Part shown: in pieces, positions 1 to 7,187 of the stretch | Layout: the number at the start of each line of letters is the position of its first letter | Numbering within the stretch: the stretch's first letter is position 1 | Assembly (NCBI GenBank): GCA_964588525.1 | Contig: CAZPQC010000018.1 | Coordinates: forward strand, 1-41,478 | Reading direction: 5' to 3' | DNA from: JAFGQJ01 sp964588525 | Lineage (GTDB): Bacteria; Spirochaetota; Spirochaetia; SZUA-6; DRHE01 | Length of the DNA stretch: 41,478 nt | The notes under the pieces: generated by a model | Databases searched by the model: none | What the model was told of the DNA's origin: nothing | Seen by the model: only the letters and a program-made list of their open reading frames with translations | Program-made: the position numbers and the translations under genes

Positions 1-33
1 TTCCGCCTCACGACGGACACCCTTGCCGTCCGG

Positions 34-276
34 CTAACAGTTCCCCCTGCCGGGCGCACCTACAAACTTGCCTGAGAAGGGCTTCTCAGGCTTCTCGTTC
101 CTTTCGGCGCAAAACTCCAGGTAGTCATCAATCGAATCCCGAAATGCCTTTCTCACCTCCTCAACAGTCTTTCCCTGGAAAATAACTACATCTCTGGTAT
201 CCAAGACTTCACCTTGGAGTAATTCAGCCTCATCGTCGAATTCGACATAGGCCTTGTATCCTTCATATTTCAGCAT
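34..276 (-). CDS. hicB: HicB-like antitoxin, C-terminus truncated
   Basis: This 80-residue protein has the HicB antitoxin fold signature. It shows an N-terminal strand pattern followed by the conserved block around residues 34-66: FQGKTVEEV, FRDSIDDYLEFC and the KPFSGKF segment. HicB neutralises the HicA mRNA-interferase and normally represses its own operon. The start ATG overlaps the end of the upstream hicA-like gene by 14 bp and has a GGGGGTGA Shine-Dalgarno, so the two are translationally coupled. After FSGKF, HicB proteins usually continue about 25-30 residues with a DNA-binding segment. Here the frame runs through GAPGRGNC to a stop, so the C-terminus looks lost by a frameshift or small insertion. 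The family call is firm; whether it still represses is unclear. Confidence 0.8.
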   Translation of the reverse strand: MLKYEGYKAYVEFDDEAELLQGEVLDTRDVVIFQGKTVEEVRKAFRDSIDDYLEFCAERNEKPEKPFSGKFVGAPGRGNC

Positions 277-526
277 CTTTCACCCCCCCAGCGATTATGA
301 ATCTTCGCATTGATTTCACAGATCCTTTGTCTGTCACTTTTCGTGGAGGTGGTCTGTGAAATACAGCGCGGACACCCTTGAGTGCGACACGGACACGAGA
401 TCCTCTACCTTCAGTAATTTCCGCGCCCAAAGCGTAGAGAAGGCTTTCAATATCAGCCCATAAGATATCCGATCGAACCGGATCTTCAAATCTCGCCGCT
501 GATGTGTTTATGTTCTTCTTATTCAC
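263..526 (-). CDS. hicA: HicA-like toxin (mRNA interferase family)
   Basis: This 87-residue protein resembles the longer HicA variants, with the blocks PVRSDILWADIESLLYALGA, GRGSRVRVALKG, AVFHRPPP and KGSVKSMRRFIIAGGV. The conserved HRP motif holds the His (about residue 57) expected to carry RNase activity in this dsRNA-binding-like fold. HicA cleaves mRNA and is held inactive by HicB. The start is a GTG at 524-526. A 9-bp-arm palindrome lies 8 nt upstream and probably serves as the operator. It is the first gene of a two-gene operon with hicB, in the usual toxin-first order of hicAB. No frameshift is visible in the toxin itself. Confidence 0.8.
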   Translation of the reverse strand: MNKKNINTSAARFEDPVRSDILWADIESLLYALGAEITEGRGSRVRVALKGVRAVFHRPPPRKVTDKGSVKSMRRFIIAGGVKDAEI

Positions 527-856
527 GGAATACTATGATACTAATTTGTAGTATCATTCGGAATCTGCCAACAGATTAGATTTTCTAATTTTTTTTCGTT
601 AAAGTGCTGCCCTTACCCTTTTTCTCCCGGGAACATGGGTTAAGAGCAGCATACAGTCACCCGCCACACAGTACAAAGCATAATTCAACAAGCACTCAGA
701 CTTTCATCATAATGACCCCGTGGGACACATGGGGGCGTGGGACAAAATTGCCGGGGATCTCTCTCGCGGAAAAAAGAAACAGCGAAAAGCGCCTCAAGCG
801 GTACGAAAAGACTTGACGATTAACCCTCGAAAGCCACCTTTTACAGGGATGAGCCC
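527..856. other. Gene-poor gap between hicAB and the PIN remnant
   Basis: Apart from the operator at 535-557, no supported gene is visible here. A weak AT-rich hairpin (ATTAGA/TCTAAT, 575-589) followed by a run of T lies at 575-597 on the plus strand, with no plus-strand gene before it. A 70-codon plus-strand frame (604-816) has no recognisable domain, no Shine-Dalgarno and odd composition, and is not called. Confidence 0.4.
535..557 (-). promoter_or_regulatory. Palindromic operator upstream of hicAB
   Basis: Perfect 9-bp inverted arms, ATGATACTA (535-543) and TAGTATCAT (549-557), are separated by 5 nt and sit 8 nt before the hicA GTG start. Autorepression by HicB or the HicAB complex is standard for this family, so an operator role is inferred. 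On the minus strand the right part of the palindrome contains TAGTAT, which could also be the -10 element. Confidence 0.55.
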
Positions 857-1033
857 TTACTTCCTCGCCGAATGTCTTGTGATGTACTCGTGAAGGCTTA
901 CACCCAGTTTCTTGGCTTTCTGAGAAATCAGCTTCCTGGCGATATGGATTTGCTGGAGAGCGGGATCGCCGGGAAACTCCCGCTCGACCTCCTTGATGAT
1001 CTTCTCATCGATCTTTTCCGTGGTCTTTCCCAT
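857..1033 (-). CDS. Small protein next to PIN remnant, possible antitoxin
   Basis: This 58-residue charged, helix-rich protein begins MGKTTEKIDEKI and contains FPGDPALQQIHIARKLI and KLGVSLHEYI. I do not recognise a named family. It lies 17 bp downstream of the repaired stop of the PIN-domain toxin remnant on the same strand, so it is plausibly its partner. The ATG at 1033 is preferred over an in-frame TTG at 1045 because an AAGGAG Shine-Dalgarno (1046-1051) directly abuts the TTG but lies 12 nt before the ATG. An antitoxin role is inferred from position only. If the toxin is dead, this gene may be a relic. Confidence 0.5.
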   Translation of the reverse strand: MGKTTEKIDEKIIKEVEREFPGDPALQQIHIARKLISQKAKKLGVSLHEYITRHSARK

Positions 1034-1049
1034 AATCTTCTGCAACTCC

Positions 1050-1398
1050 TTACAGCAGCTCGCCCGGTGTGGTGATCTCGATATGTCTTTGGTTCTGCAT
1101 TGTGTTCACCATGTTCACGATGTCCTTTGTCTTTCTACGGACAATGTGGTGCGAAATTCCAGCTCAGGACAATATCCAGATCATTCACAACGGCCACAGC
1201 GATATGATACGCATCTTCAGGGTATTTCTCTGATACGGCCCCCTGGTTGATGTATTCTCCTTCAACACGAGTCAGCTCGGAAATGAACACCTCATGCTCA
1301 TCAATCCGGGAAAAGAACTCCTTGGTGAGCTCTTGCCTCTCAGGGTTTCGTGCATCGAAAAGAGCCGAAAGCACGGAGGTATCAAGGTATACTTTCAT
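1050..1398 (-). pseudogene. PIN-domain (VapC-like) toxin remnant, deleted and frameshifted
   Basis: The open frame (1135-1398) starts MKVYLDTSVLSALFD, a classic PIN N-terminus with catalytic Asp6. It keeps E41, D62 (EDAYHIAVAVVNDLDI) and the SWNF block. Two lesions are visible. First, between the first beta-alpha unit (ELT) and GEYINQGAV about 35-40 family residues are missing. Second, right after SWNF at about 1150-1155 the frame shifts; in the next frame the family C-terminus continues as HHIVRRKTKDIVNMVNTMQ and ends GELL with a stop at 1050-1052. PIN toxins of this type are Mg-dependent RNases. With the core deletion this one is very unlikely to be active. A GGAG Shine-Dalgarno precedes the ATG. 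Confidence 0.75.
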
Positions 1399-1479
1399 CT
1401 TTTGTCTCCAGTCTACTCGAAAAGCGGCTTTCCCTTAAGAGGGGCAGCACGGTCCGTGCCTCCTCCTAAACGATGACCG

Positions 1480-2450
1480 TCACTTGAGTGCCTCCCTTCC
1501 GCCACCTCCTGTGGCTTCAGGGACTGCCCCTCTGATAACCTCCCCGATTCTTTTCAGGTCGGTATCCCTTAGTCCAGGGATTCGAGTATCTATTACCCCT
1601 TCTCGTTTCCAGGTCTCCCCTATTATGACTCTGTGTCGGCTCGTCGGAGTCGCCACCATCGTCTCTCGTCCAGGCTGGGCGCCCCCCTCCTTTCCACAAC
1701 CTGGCTGACTTCCACCAGACTGTCCTTCCTGAGGCGGTGCTGAACTTCGGTGCCTGTTTCGAGGATGTGCGTTGACCGTCATCAATGGCGGGTTCTCCCT
1801 CCACATGCTCCACCGTTCTTCCTCTTTCGGTCCTCGGGGTTTTCTCCTCCACACTGTTACCAGGCTTTTCAGGCCCCGACTCTTCAGTACTATCCGTGGA
1901 TCTGCCACCCTCTGTCCCCTCCCCGCTCTGGTGTTCCCTCTTCGGTTCAGTTTTCTAGCGCCTTCGGGCGACCTCGGCGCCAGGACAGGAGGGCAACCAT
2001 TCAGTAAGGCCTATGACTTCCCCACATACCGTCCGGCTCCACATCGGTTCGATATGCCGGATATCTGGTCTTGCCCTTTCGCGTCTGCTCGACCCTCTCC
2101 CCGATGCCATTTAGCCGGTTCGCTGTTCGCTACGTACGCGGTTCTACCTCATGCTTCCGACGGGGGCGTCCAGCCAGACCCGCCATTTCTAACGATGCCT
2201 TTGCCTTGTTGGTGTGCCGGGGACGCCCAGTCCTTCCGTCCGGTCACGGTGGGCAGTTTTACTTCCGGTGGATACACCAAAAGATCGGTCATAGTGCCAT
2301 GCCAGGCACACACAAGCTACTGCTCTTCCCGTCAGCTTTCCCTTATCCCTTTCGTGTCTCAAGTATGTCTTTTCCTATGCCAACTTAGTCACTAACCGTT
2401 CCCTTTACGAATGCTCCTAATTTCCCATTTAGACCAATGGTTTCGTTCAC
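1480..2450 (-). mobile_element. Probable group II intron remnant (5' ribozyme region, no reverse transcriptase)
   Basis: Read on the minus strand, this gene-free stretch looks like domain I of a bacterial group II intron. It starts near 2450 with GTGAACGAAACC, contains a GAAAGCTGACGGGAAGAGCA block similar to the conserved AAAGCTGAYACGGGAACAGAGCA stretch of Ll.LtrB-type introns, and continues with AGCGAACAGCGAACCGGC and GGCATATCGAACCGATG. The following part (about 1490-1910) carries overlapping 111- and 142-codon frames rich in Arg, Gly and Pro. None shows reverse transcriptase motifs such as YADD, and I find no domain V GAGC...GAAA...GTTC hairpin at the left end. The element therefore appears truncated before its maturase and catalytic core. 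Its 5' boundary lies about 29 bp beyond the stop of the UroD-like gene. Recognition is by memory of sequence patterns; boundaries are approximate. Confidence 0.45.
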
Positions 2451-2478
2451 ATGTTCATCAATCCTTACTTCTCTATGT

Positions 2479-3606
2479 TCATTCCGTCGGGTAGGCGCCA
2501 TAGTCGGCGATCGCCTTGCGCATGGCGCGGTAGTTCTCCAGACTGGCGCCGGCGGGTACCACGTTACTGCAGGTCAGTACCAGTCCGCCCCCCTTACCGG
2601 CCTGTTCGATAGCGGTGCGCACCTCTTCTCGCACAGCCTGCGGTGTGCCGCTAATCAGTGTTTCTGCATTGACTCCGCCGAACAGGCAAAGCGTGTTTCC
2701 GTATCGCTGTTTGAGTTTGCCCATTTCCATTCCAATGTTTCGCTGTATGCCATGCCAGCCGTCAATGCCGATTTCCACCAGATCATCGAGTACCTCCCAG
2801 AGATTCCCGTCCGTGTGCTTTATGAAATACCCGCCCAGTTCGTGAATCACTCTACACTGCTTTTCGATACCAGGCAGCACGAACTTACGGAAAAGCTCCA
2901 TACCCATGATAGGTCCTCGATTGTCCGAATAGTCATCCGTAGTCATGATGGCATCTACGCCCTCTGCAAGCATGGCCTTGATATAGGCGAGTGAGCGGTT
3001 GACGTAGACCGCCACGGCCTTCTCTACGAAATCGGGGTCCATGATCATCTTCATAAGGAACGATTCCATACCTACGGTTTGAGCCCAAGGATAGCTGCCG
3101 TCCACCGGTGTGCGAGCGATTACAAAATGACTGTTCCCAAGTTCCCGGACTGTATGTCGAATAGCATCCAGTTCGGAAGAGTCGATAACAATTTCTTGCT
3201 CCGGATCGGGAAGGTCGCCGACTGTCATTTCGGGAAACTCATTCCTGGTAATGATATTCCCAGCTTCAGGATTGAAACGAACCTCATAGCCCTGTTCGTT
3301 GATCCAAGAGTTTTCTCCGGTCATGGCCGGGGGGCTGTACTTTTTCGCCGCAGGTACGACAGGGACACGAACGTAATCCCACTCCAAAGCCAGAGGTAGC
3401 TCAACATGGACCCTGCAAGCATCTCGAACAACTTCATCACGACGCCCATTCCATACCGCCTGAAGCTCCTGCCAGCCCATATTGTACAACAGTGGAGTAC
3501 CCAGGATCTCTTTGGCCAGTTTGCCGTCTATAGCATTCTCACCCGTAGGTATGCGGTCCGCCTCTTCGTGCTTCAAGGCCGTAATTATCCTATTTTTTTG
3601 ATTCAT
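2479..3606 (-). CDS. UroD-like / methylcobamide methyltransferase family protein
   Basis: This 375-residue protein of the uroporphyrinogen decarboxylase superfamily has the TIM-barrel pattern starting NRIITALKHEEADRIPTGE. Further landmarks are FVIARTPVDGSYPWAQTVG, MLAEGVDAIMTTDDYSDNRGPIM, GGYFIKHTDGNLWEVLDDLVEIG, and LFGGVNAETLISGTPQAVREEV near the C-terminus. True HemE carries an N-terminal RQAGRYLPEY motif, which is absent, so this is a HemE-like protein of the MtaA/CmuA side of the family. Some members of that side move methyl groups to or from corrinoid or thiol carriers. The start is supported by GGGGAGGA 8 nt before the ATG. It is co-directional with larA and the dehydrogenase remnant, suggesting a catabolic role. 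The actual substrate cannot be read from the sequence. Confidence 0.75.
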   Translation of the reverse strand: MNQKNRIITALKHEEADRIPTGENAIDGKLAKEILGTPLLYNMGWQELQAVWNGRRDEVVRDACRVHVELPLALEWDYVRVPVVPAAKKYSPPAMTGENSWINEQGYEVRFNPEAGNIITRNEFPEMTVGDLPDPEQEIVIDSSELDAIRHTVRELGNSHFVIARTPVDGSYPWAQTVGMESFLMKMIMDPDFVEKAVAVYVNRSLAYIKAMLAEGVDAIMTTDDYSDNRGPIMGMELFRKFVLPGIEKQCRVIHELGGYFIKHTDGNLWEVLDDLVEIGIDGWHGIQRNIGMEMGKLKQRYGNTLCLFGGVNAETLISGTPQAVREEVRTAIEQAGKGGGLVLTCSNVVPAGASLENYRAMRKAIADYGAYPTE

Positions 3607-3913
3607 CTGAATATCCTCCCCTGCGGCAAGCCCCAGCCTTTTAAATCCTTTTATGGTATCCCTCTAGAGCAACGATTCTCCTTATTATCAGTCGTTAAAA
3701 TGTAAAACCTCTTGAATTCGTCTCAACGCTGTGGTTGAAAAATTCTTCTGCTATTTCTTCTTTACATCATGCCCTTCCCAAATAGTCATCGGTAATGTGC
3801 ACCGATAATACTCCCACTACTATTTCAGGATTGCCAGCCACCCTACCTCTCTACAACATTGAAACATCTATTTCAGTGGTAAGGTAGTTTTTAGGTTCTC
3901 CTTTAAACACCCG
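3607..3913. other. Intergenic region upstream of the UroD-like gene
   Basis: No coding frame is supported. An inverted repeat ATCGGT/ACCGAT with a 7-nt spacer lies at 3788-3806, about 180 bp upstream of the UroD-like start, and is a candidate regulator site. A second, TGAAA/TTTCA, lies near 3863-3878. No clear terminator follows larA and no sigma-54 signature was found on the minus strand here. Confidence 0.35.
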
Positions 3914-5182
3914 TCATTTGATATACGGAATCGTCTGCGGTCCTTCGGGGATCACGCATATATTCAGTTTTCTCCCCTGCCGTTGAATGAGCCTGGAAAC
4001 GGTTTTTTCGATGCTCTCACACGGTTGCAACAGGGCATCGCGTATCTGCTTCTCTGTAAGGTTCTTGCTGTAGACATAGACGTCGGCCTTCTTACAGATT
4101 AACGCTTGGATTTGAGCTTGCCACATGTCCTGGCATTGGAATCCAGGCGAACGAATTCTGGCGAGAAGATCATCGAGGCTGTTCGATTCACTCAACAACT
4201 TTCCGTATTCACCGTGTTCAGGAATACCGTCCCAACAGTCCGTTGCGATGATAATACTTCCTCCCTCCCGGACAATCTGAGCAGCAGCGCTCATCCCTTT
4301 GACCGCCTGGTAAAGATTCAGATCAAGCGGATAGCCCGAGTTACTGGTAATCACAATATCGAAAGGCTTCTTCACCCCGACCATGCTGCCGCTTCGCACG
4401 AATTTGCATCCTTGGGTGTGAGCGCTGTTCAGATTTCCGGCAAACACACCGGTGATTTCTTTCTTACGGTTGAGCGTCACATTCATAAGGAAGGTAACGC
4501 CCACCATCTGTGCAGCTTCCTGTATTTCCTCCCATAGGGGATTGCCCTTAGTAATGCCCCAAGTGGCTCGCGGATGGTCGATGTTGTGCACACTGTGGTT
4601 ATTCTGAACCGTTTCCAAAAGCGCCAGCCCGGGCATAACCGCCTTGCCCCCTCCAGAAAAGCCGGCAAAAAAATGGGGCTCGATAAAGCCGGTCAATATC
4701 CGAACCGTGCAATCCAGGAACTCTCCGTGGATCCAGATTGGATGATCACCCTTTGTTTGTCCCACCAGCCGGTGGGAGTCTCGATCACGGGCATCGTTCT
4801 GAATGATTCGATACTTTTCCACAATCTCTTCGCCTAGCATCCCCCGCAACTCATCCCGGGTGTTCGACCGGTGAGTACCGGTGGCCACGAAAAACGAGAT
4901 TTGGTACGTCGGTATATCTTGAAGCTCTTCCAGAAGGATTGGTAGCAGTAGGGGGTAGGGAGTGGCCCGCGTGATATCGTTAACGACGATACCCACCCGA
5001 TCTCCGGCGGTCACCAGCTCGCGCAGGGGCGGGCTGTCAATCGGTCCGCGCAGAGCCTGCCGCACAGCCTCTTCCTGATCCTCGAGCGCCGGAACAGCAC
5101 GTCGCTCGATAATCTCGATCCAGTGTCCTTCCGGGAGCTCTATTTCCAGGTCTTCCTTGCCGTAGTCTAGCTCTATCTTCAC
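3914..5182 (-). CDS. larA: LarA-family nickel-pincer racemase/epimerase
   Basis: This 422-residue member of the LarA (DUF2088) family catalyses racemisation or epimerisation at an alpha-hydroxy carbon by hydride transfer to a Ni-pincer nucleotide cofactor. Key residues are visible with a constant offset of four from Lactiplantibacillus LarA: H104 (ATGTHR), H170 (EPHFF), K180 (GFSGGGK, covalent cofactor lysine) and H196 (NNH, Ni ligand). The NDITRATP motif at 68-75 is also conserved. Start is GTG at 5182 with a weak GGTAGA upstream. It follows the dehydrogenase remnant by 39 bp on the same strand. No larB, larC or larE cofactor-synthesis gene is in the window, so cofactor supply must come from elsewhere. 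The family includes lactate, malate and sugar/polyol-acid enzymes; here the substrate is unknown. Confidence 0.85.
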   Translation of the reverse strand: MKIELDYGKEDLEIELPEGHWIEIIERRAVPALEDQEEAVRQALRGPIDSPPLRELVTAGDRVGIVVNDITRATPYPLLLPILLEELQDIPTYQISFFVATGTHRSNTRDELRGMLGEEIVEKYRIIQNDARDRDSHRLVGQTKGDHPIWIHGEFLDCTVRILTGFIEPHFFAGFSGGGKAVMPGLALLETVQNNHSVHNIDHPRATWGITKGNPLWEEIQEAAQMVGVTFLMNVTLNRKKEITGVFAGNLNSAHTQGCKFVRSGSMVGVKKPFDIVITSNSGYPLDLNLYQAVKGMSAAAQIVREGGSIIIATDCWDGIPEHGEYGKLLSESNSLDDLLARIRSPGFQCQDMWQAQIQALICKKADVYVYSKNLTEKQIRDALLQPCESIEKTVSRLIQRQGRKLNICVIPEGPQTIPYIK

Positions 5183-5220
5183 TGTCTACCAAAATGCCTT
5201 TCGGATATCTTAAACGAAGA

Positions 5221-5791
5221 TCAAGTGACGTTCTTGATCCGCGACAAACCGCCATCCCGGGCCGATTCCAAGATTGGTCCCATATATTCGTCGATCATCT
5301 CAGCAGTCAACGGGACTGGCATGTTTTGAAGCTTCATCTTCGGCTGCGGATTCTTTGCAGCCGCGAGCGCCCGTTCGATGTGGTCTTGGCTGAAACCCGA
5401 TACTTCGCTGAGCTTGGTCGGAAATCCGATCGTTTTAGCCAGGTTGAACATCGCCTCCGCTACAGCAACACCCAGCTCTCTTCCTTTTAAATGCTCAATC
5501 CCTTTTTGCGATAGCCCGGCCTGCTCGTAGATACCACCCACCGTTCGTAAAGCATCTTCAATGGCAGGTGCAAAAAATACTGTGTAATACGGATTCATAA
5601 TGGCACAGGATCGGCCGTGGCTGAGGATGTCCACCAGGGAGAAGCTGGTCAGATGCCCGCCGTTTGTCCCCCCAACCATTTTTGTCGTGCAGGTCGTGGA
5701 TGTACGGTGTAGCGTGGCTTGATCGATCAATATCTACAAAATCTGCGGCCTCACCGGCCTTGCTCCGATTATAAAAATTGCTATCACTCAC
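5221..5791 (-). pseudogene. Iron-containing alcohol dehydrogenase, C-terminal remnant
   Basis: The frame at 5221-5730 encodes the C-terminal half of a group III (iron-dependent) alcohol dehydrogenase. Landmarks are TNGGHLTSFSLVDILSHGRS with two metal-ligand-region His residues, AIMNPYYTVFFAPAIEDALR, and AAKNPQPKMKLQNMPVPLTA near the end. The whole N-terminal NAD-binding half (GGGS motif) is missing. About 35 further residues can be traced upstream in another frame (KAGEAADFVDIDRSSHATPY, then IHDLHDK, to 5791). They join through a run of A near 5685 where one extra base breaks the frame. The remnant is thus both truncated and frameshifted. A complete but clearly different enzyme of the same superfamily lies at 14329-15492. 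The remnant probably once belonged to the same transcription unit as larA. Confidence 0.75.
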
Positions 5792-5876
5792 TAATCATGA
5801 ACAAGGGCAGCGGTTAGATCCAATTGCATGTCTTTGCATACTTGCCAAAACACAATGGTTCTGTAATAGCTATCAT

Positions 5877-7187
5877 TCAGAACTCGATCGAATATCTCTT
5901 CATTTTGGAGTAAAGGGTTTTTCTGCTAATCTGTAAAGATTTGGCGGCCAACGAGCGGTTGAAATGATTTTCCACGAGGGCGTTCATGATACTTGCTCTT
6001 TCAAGCTCATGAACGTTTATTCTAATTGAATCAATCCCGGATTCAATAGGTAAATCCTCCGATAGTATTTTTTTCTTGGACCCTGCCAACAAGACGGCCG
6101 ATTCGATGACATGTTTGAGCTCCCTTACATTGCCGGGCCACGAATGCCTTTTCAGCTTTCGAAGCGCCTCGGCAGAAAGTTCCAAAACTCCTTTTTGATA
6201 TTTGATTCGATAATGATCGAGGAAGTGGTGGGCGAGAACTTCAATGTCCTTGTCTCTTTCTCTAAGCGCAGGAATATGTATTTGAACGCCCTTTAGTCGA
6301 AAGTACAGATCCGATCGAAAGATGCCCTTTTGAATATAGTCCCGCAAATCGACATTTGTAGAAGAAATCACTCTGGCATGAAAGGGTATGGTCTTTAATC
6401 CTCCTATTCTTTCGAACGATTTTTCTTCGAGGACTCTGAGCAATTTAGCCTGGAGATCAATACTCATATCGCCGATCTCATCCAGGAAGACCATGCCCGC
6501 TCCGGCCGATTCGAACTTTCCGATCTTGGTTTGATGAGCGCCCGAGAAAGCTCCTTTCTCATATCCGAACAACTCACTTTCGAGCAATTCCGAAGGTATG
6601 GCTGCACAATTAATACCGATAAATGGCTTTCCGTCGAAGCCTCCTTCCTTGTAGATAAGGCGCGCTATCATTTCTTTCCCGGTGCCGCTTTCTCCCTCTA
6701 TTAAAACGGGTATTGGGCTGCCGGCGATCAATTTTGCGTTTTCCACTACCGATTTCATTGATTCGCTGGTATAAATGAAGTTGTCTGTGCTATGACCGTG
6801 GTTTTCCTCCCCAATCATACTTTTTTGTTTGTAATATTTGCAGGCTATCTCGATGATTTCCTTATTTGAGAAGGGCTTTATCAAATAGTCCGATGCACCC
6901 AGTTTCATGGCAGCAATTGCGTTCTCGATACTGGCGAAGGCGGTGATTATTATTATGTTCAACAATTCCGTTTCACATCTCTTTATGATTTCTATACCGT
7001 CCAAATCCGGAAGCTTGTAGTCTATGAAGGCCAGATTGAAGCCCCCTTTCCTCAATTTCTGAAGGGCCTCTGTTGCGTTCGCCGCAGTTTGAACAGAAAA
7101 ACCCTCTAGAAGCAGCGCTTTTTCCAGTCCTTCCCGCATACCTTCTTCATCGTCGACAATCAATATTTTAAACTCGTCCTTATTCAT
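5877..7187 (-). CDS. NtrC-family sigma-54-dependent response regulator
   Basis: This 436-residue activator has three domains. The receiver (about 7-120) has acidic pocket D12/D13, phospho-acceptor D56, T82 and K104. The AAA+ sigma-54 interaction domain (about 138-375) has Walker A GESGTGK at 165-171, GAFSGA loop at 212-217 and Walker B MVFLDEIGD. A C-terminal Fis-type helix-turn-helix (about 395-436) ends NRSLAAKSLQISRKTLYSKM. The GAFTGA loop carries Ser for Thr, a conservative change. Its ATG overlaps the kinase stop (ATGA) and has a GGAG Shine-Dalgarno. After phosphorylation by the adjacent kinase it should activate sigma-54 promoters; one lies about 2.4 kb away at 9588-9603, before the ABC importer. 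It is AT-richer than the genes in the right half. Confidence 0.93.
   Translation of the reverse strand: MNKDEFKILIVDDEEGMREGLEKALLLEGFSVQTAANATEALQKLRKGGFNLAFIDYKLPDLDGIEIIKRCETELLNIIIITAFASIENAIAAMKLGASDYLIKPFSNKEIIEIACKYYKQKSMIGEENHGHSTDNFIYTSESMKSVVENAKLIAGSPIPVLIEGESGTGKEMIARLIYKEGGFDGKPFIGINCAAIPSELLESELFGYEKGAFSGAHQTKIGKFESAGAGMVFLDEIGDMSIDLQAKLLRVLEEKSFERIGGLKTIPFHARVISSTNVDLRDYIQKGIFRSDLYFRLKGVQIHIPALRERDKDIEVLAHHFLDHYRIKYQKGVLELSAEALRKLKRHSWPGNVRELKHVIESAVLLAGSKKKILSEDLPIESGIDSIRINVHELERASIMNALVENHFNRSLAAKSLQISRKTLYSKMKRYSIEF

Noticed and set aside
575..597. AT-rich hairpin followed by T-run, terminator-like on the plus strand
   Set aside because: The stem is short and AT-only, and no plus-strand gene ends before it.
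604..816. 70-codon plus-strand frame after hicAB
   Set aside because: No family resemblance, no Shine-Dalgarno, and amino-acid composition typical of non-coding DNA.
1480..1908. 142-codon minus-strand frame in the intron-like region
   Set aside because: No reverse transcriptase or maturase motifs; an alternative overlapping frame is equally open. Treated as part of the remnant.
1772..2395. 207-codon plus-strand frame
   Set aside because: Rich in Ser, Pro, Cys and Phe with no domain pattern; it is the complement of the group II intron-like sequence.
5800..5860. Possible sigma-54 promoter on the minus strand (TTGGCAAGTATGCA) before the dehydrogenase remnant
   Set aside because: The GG and GC elements are about three bases too close for a -24/-12 promoter.
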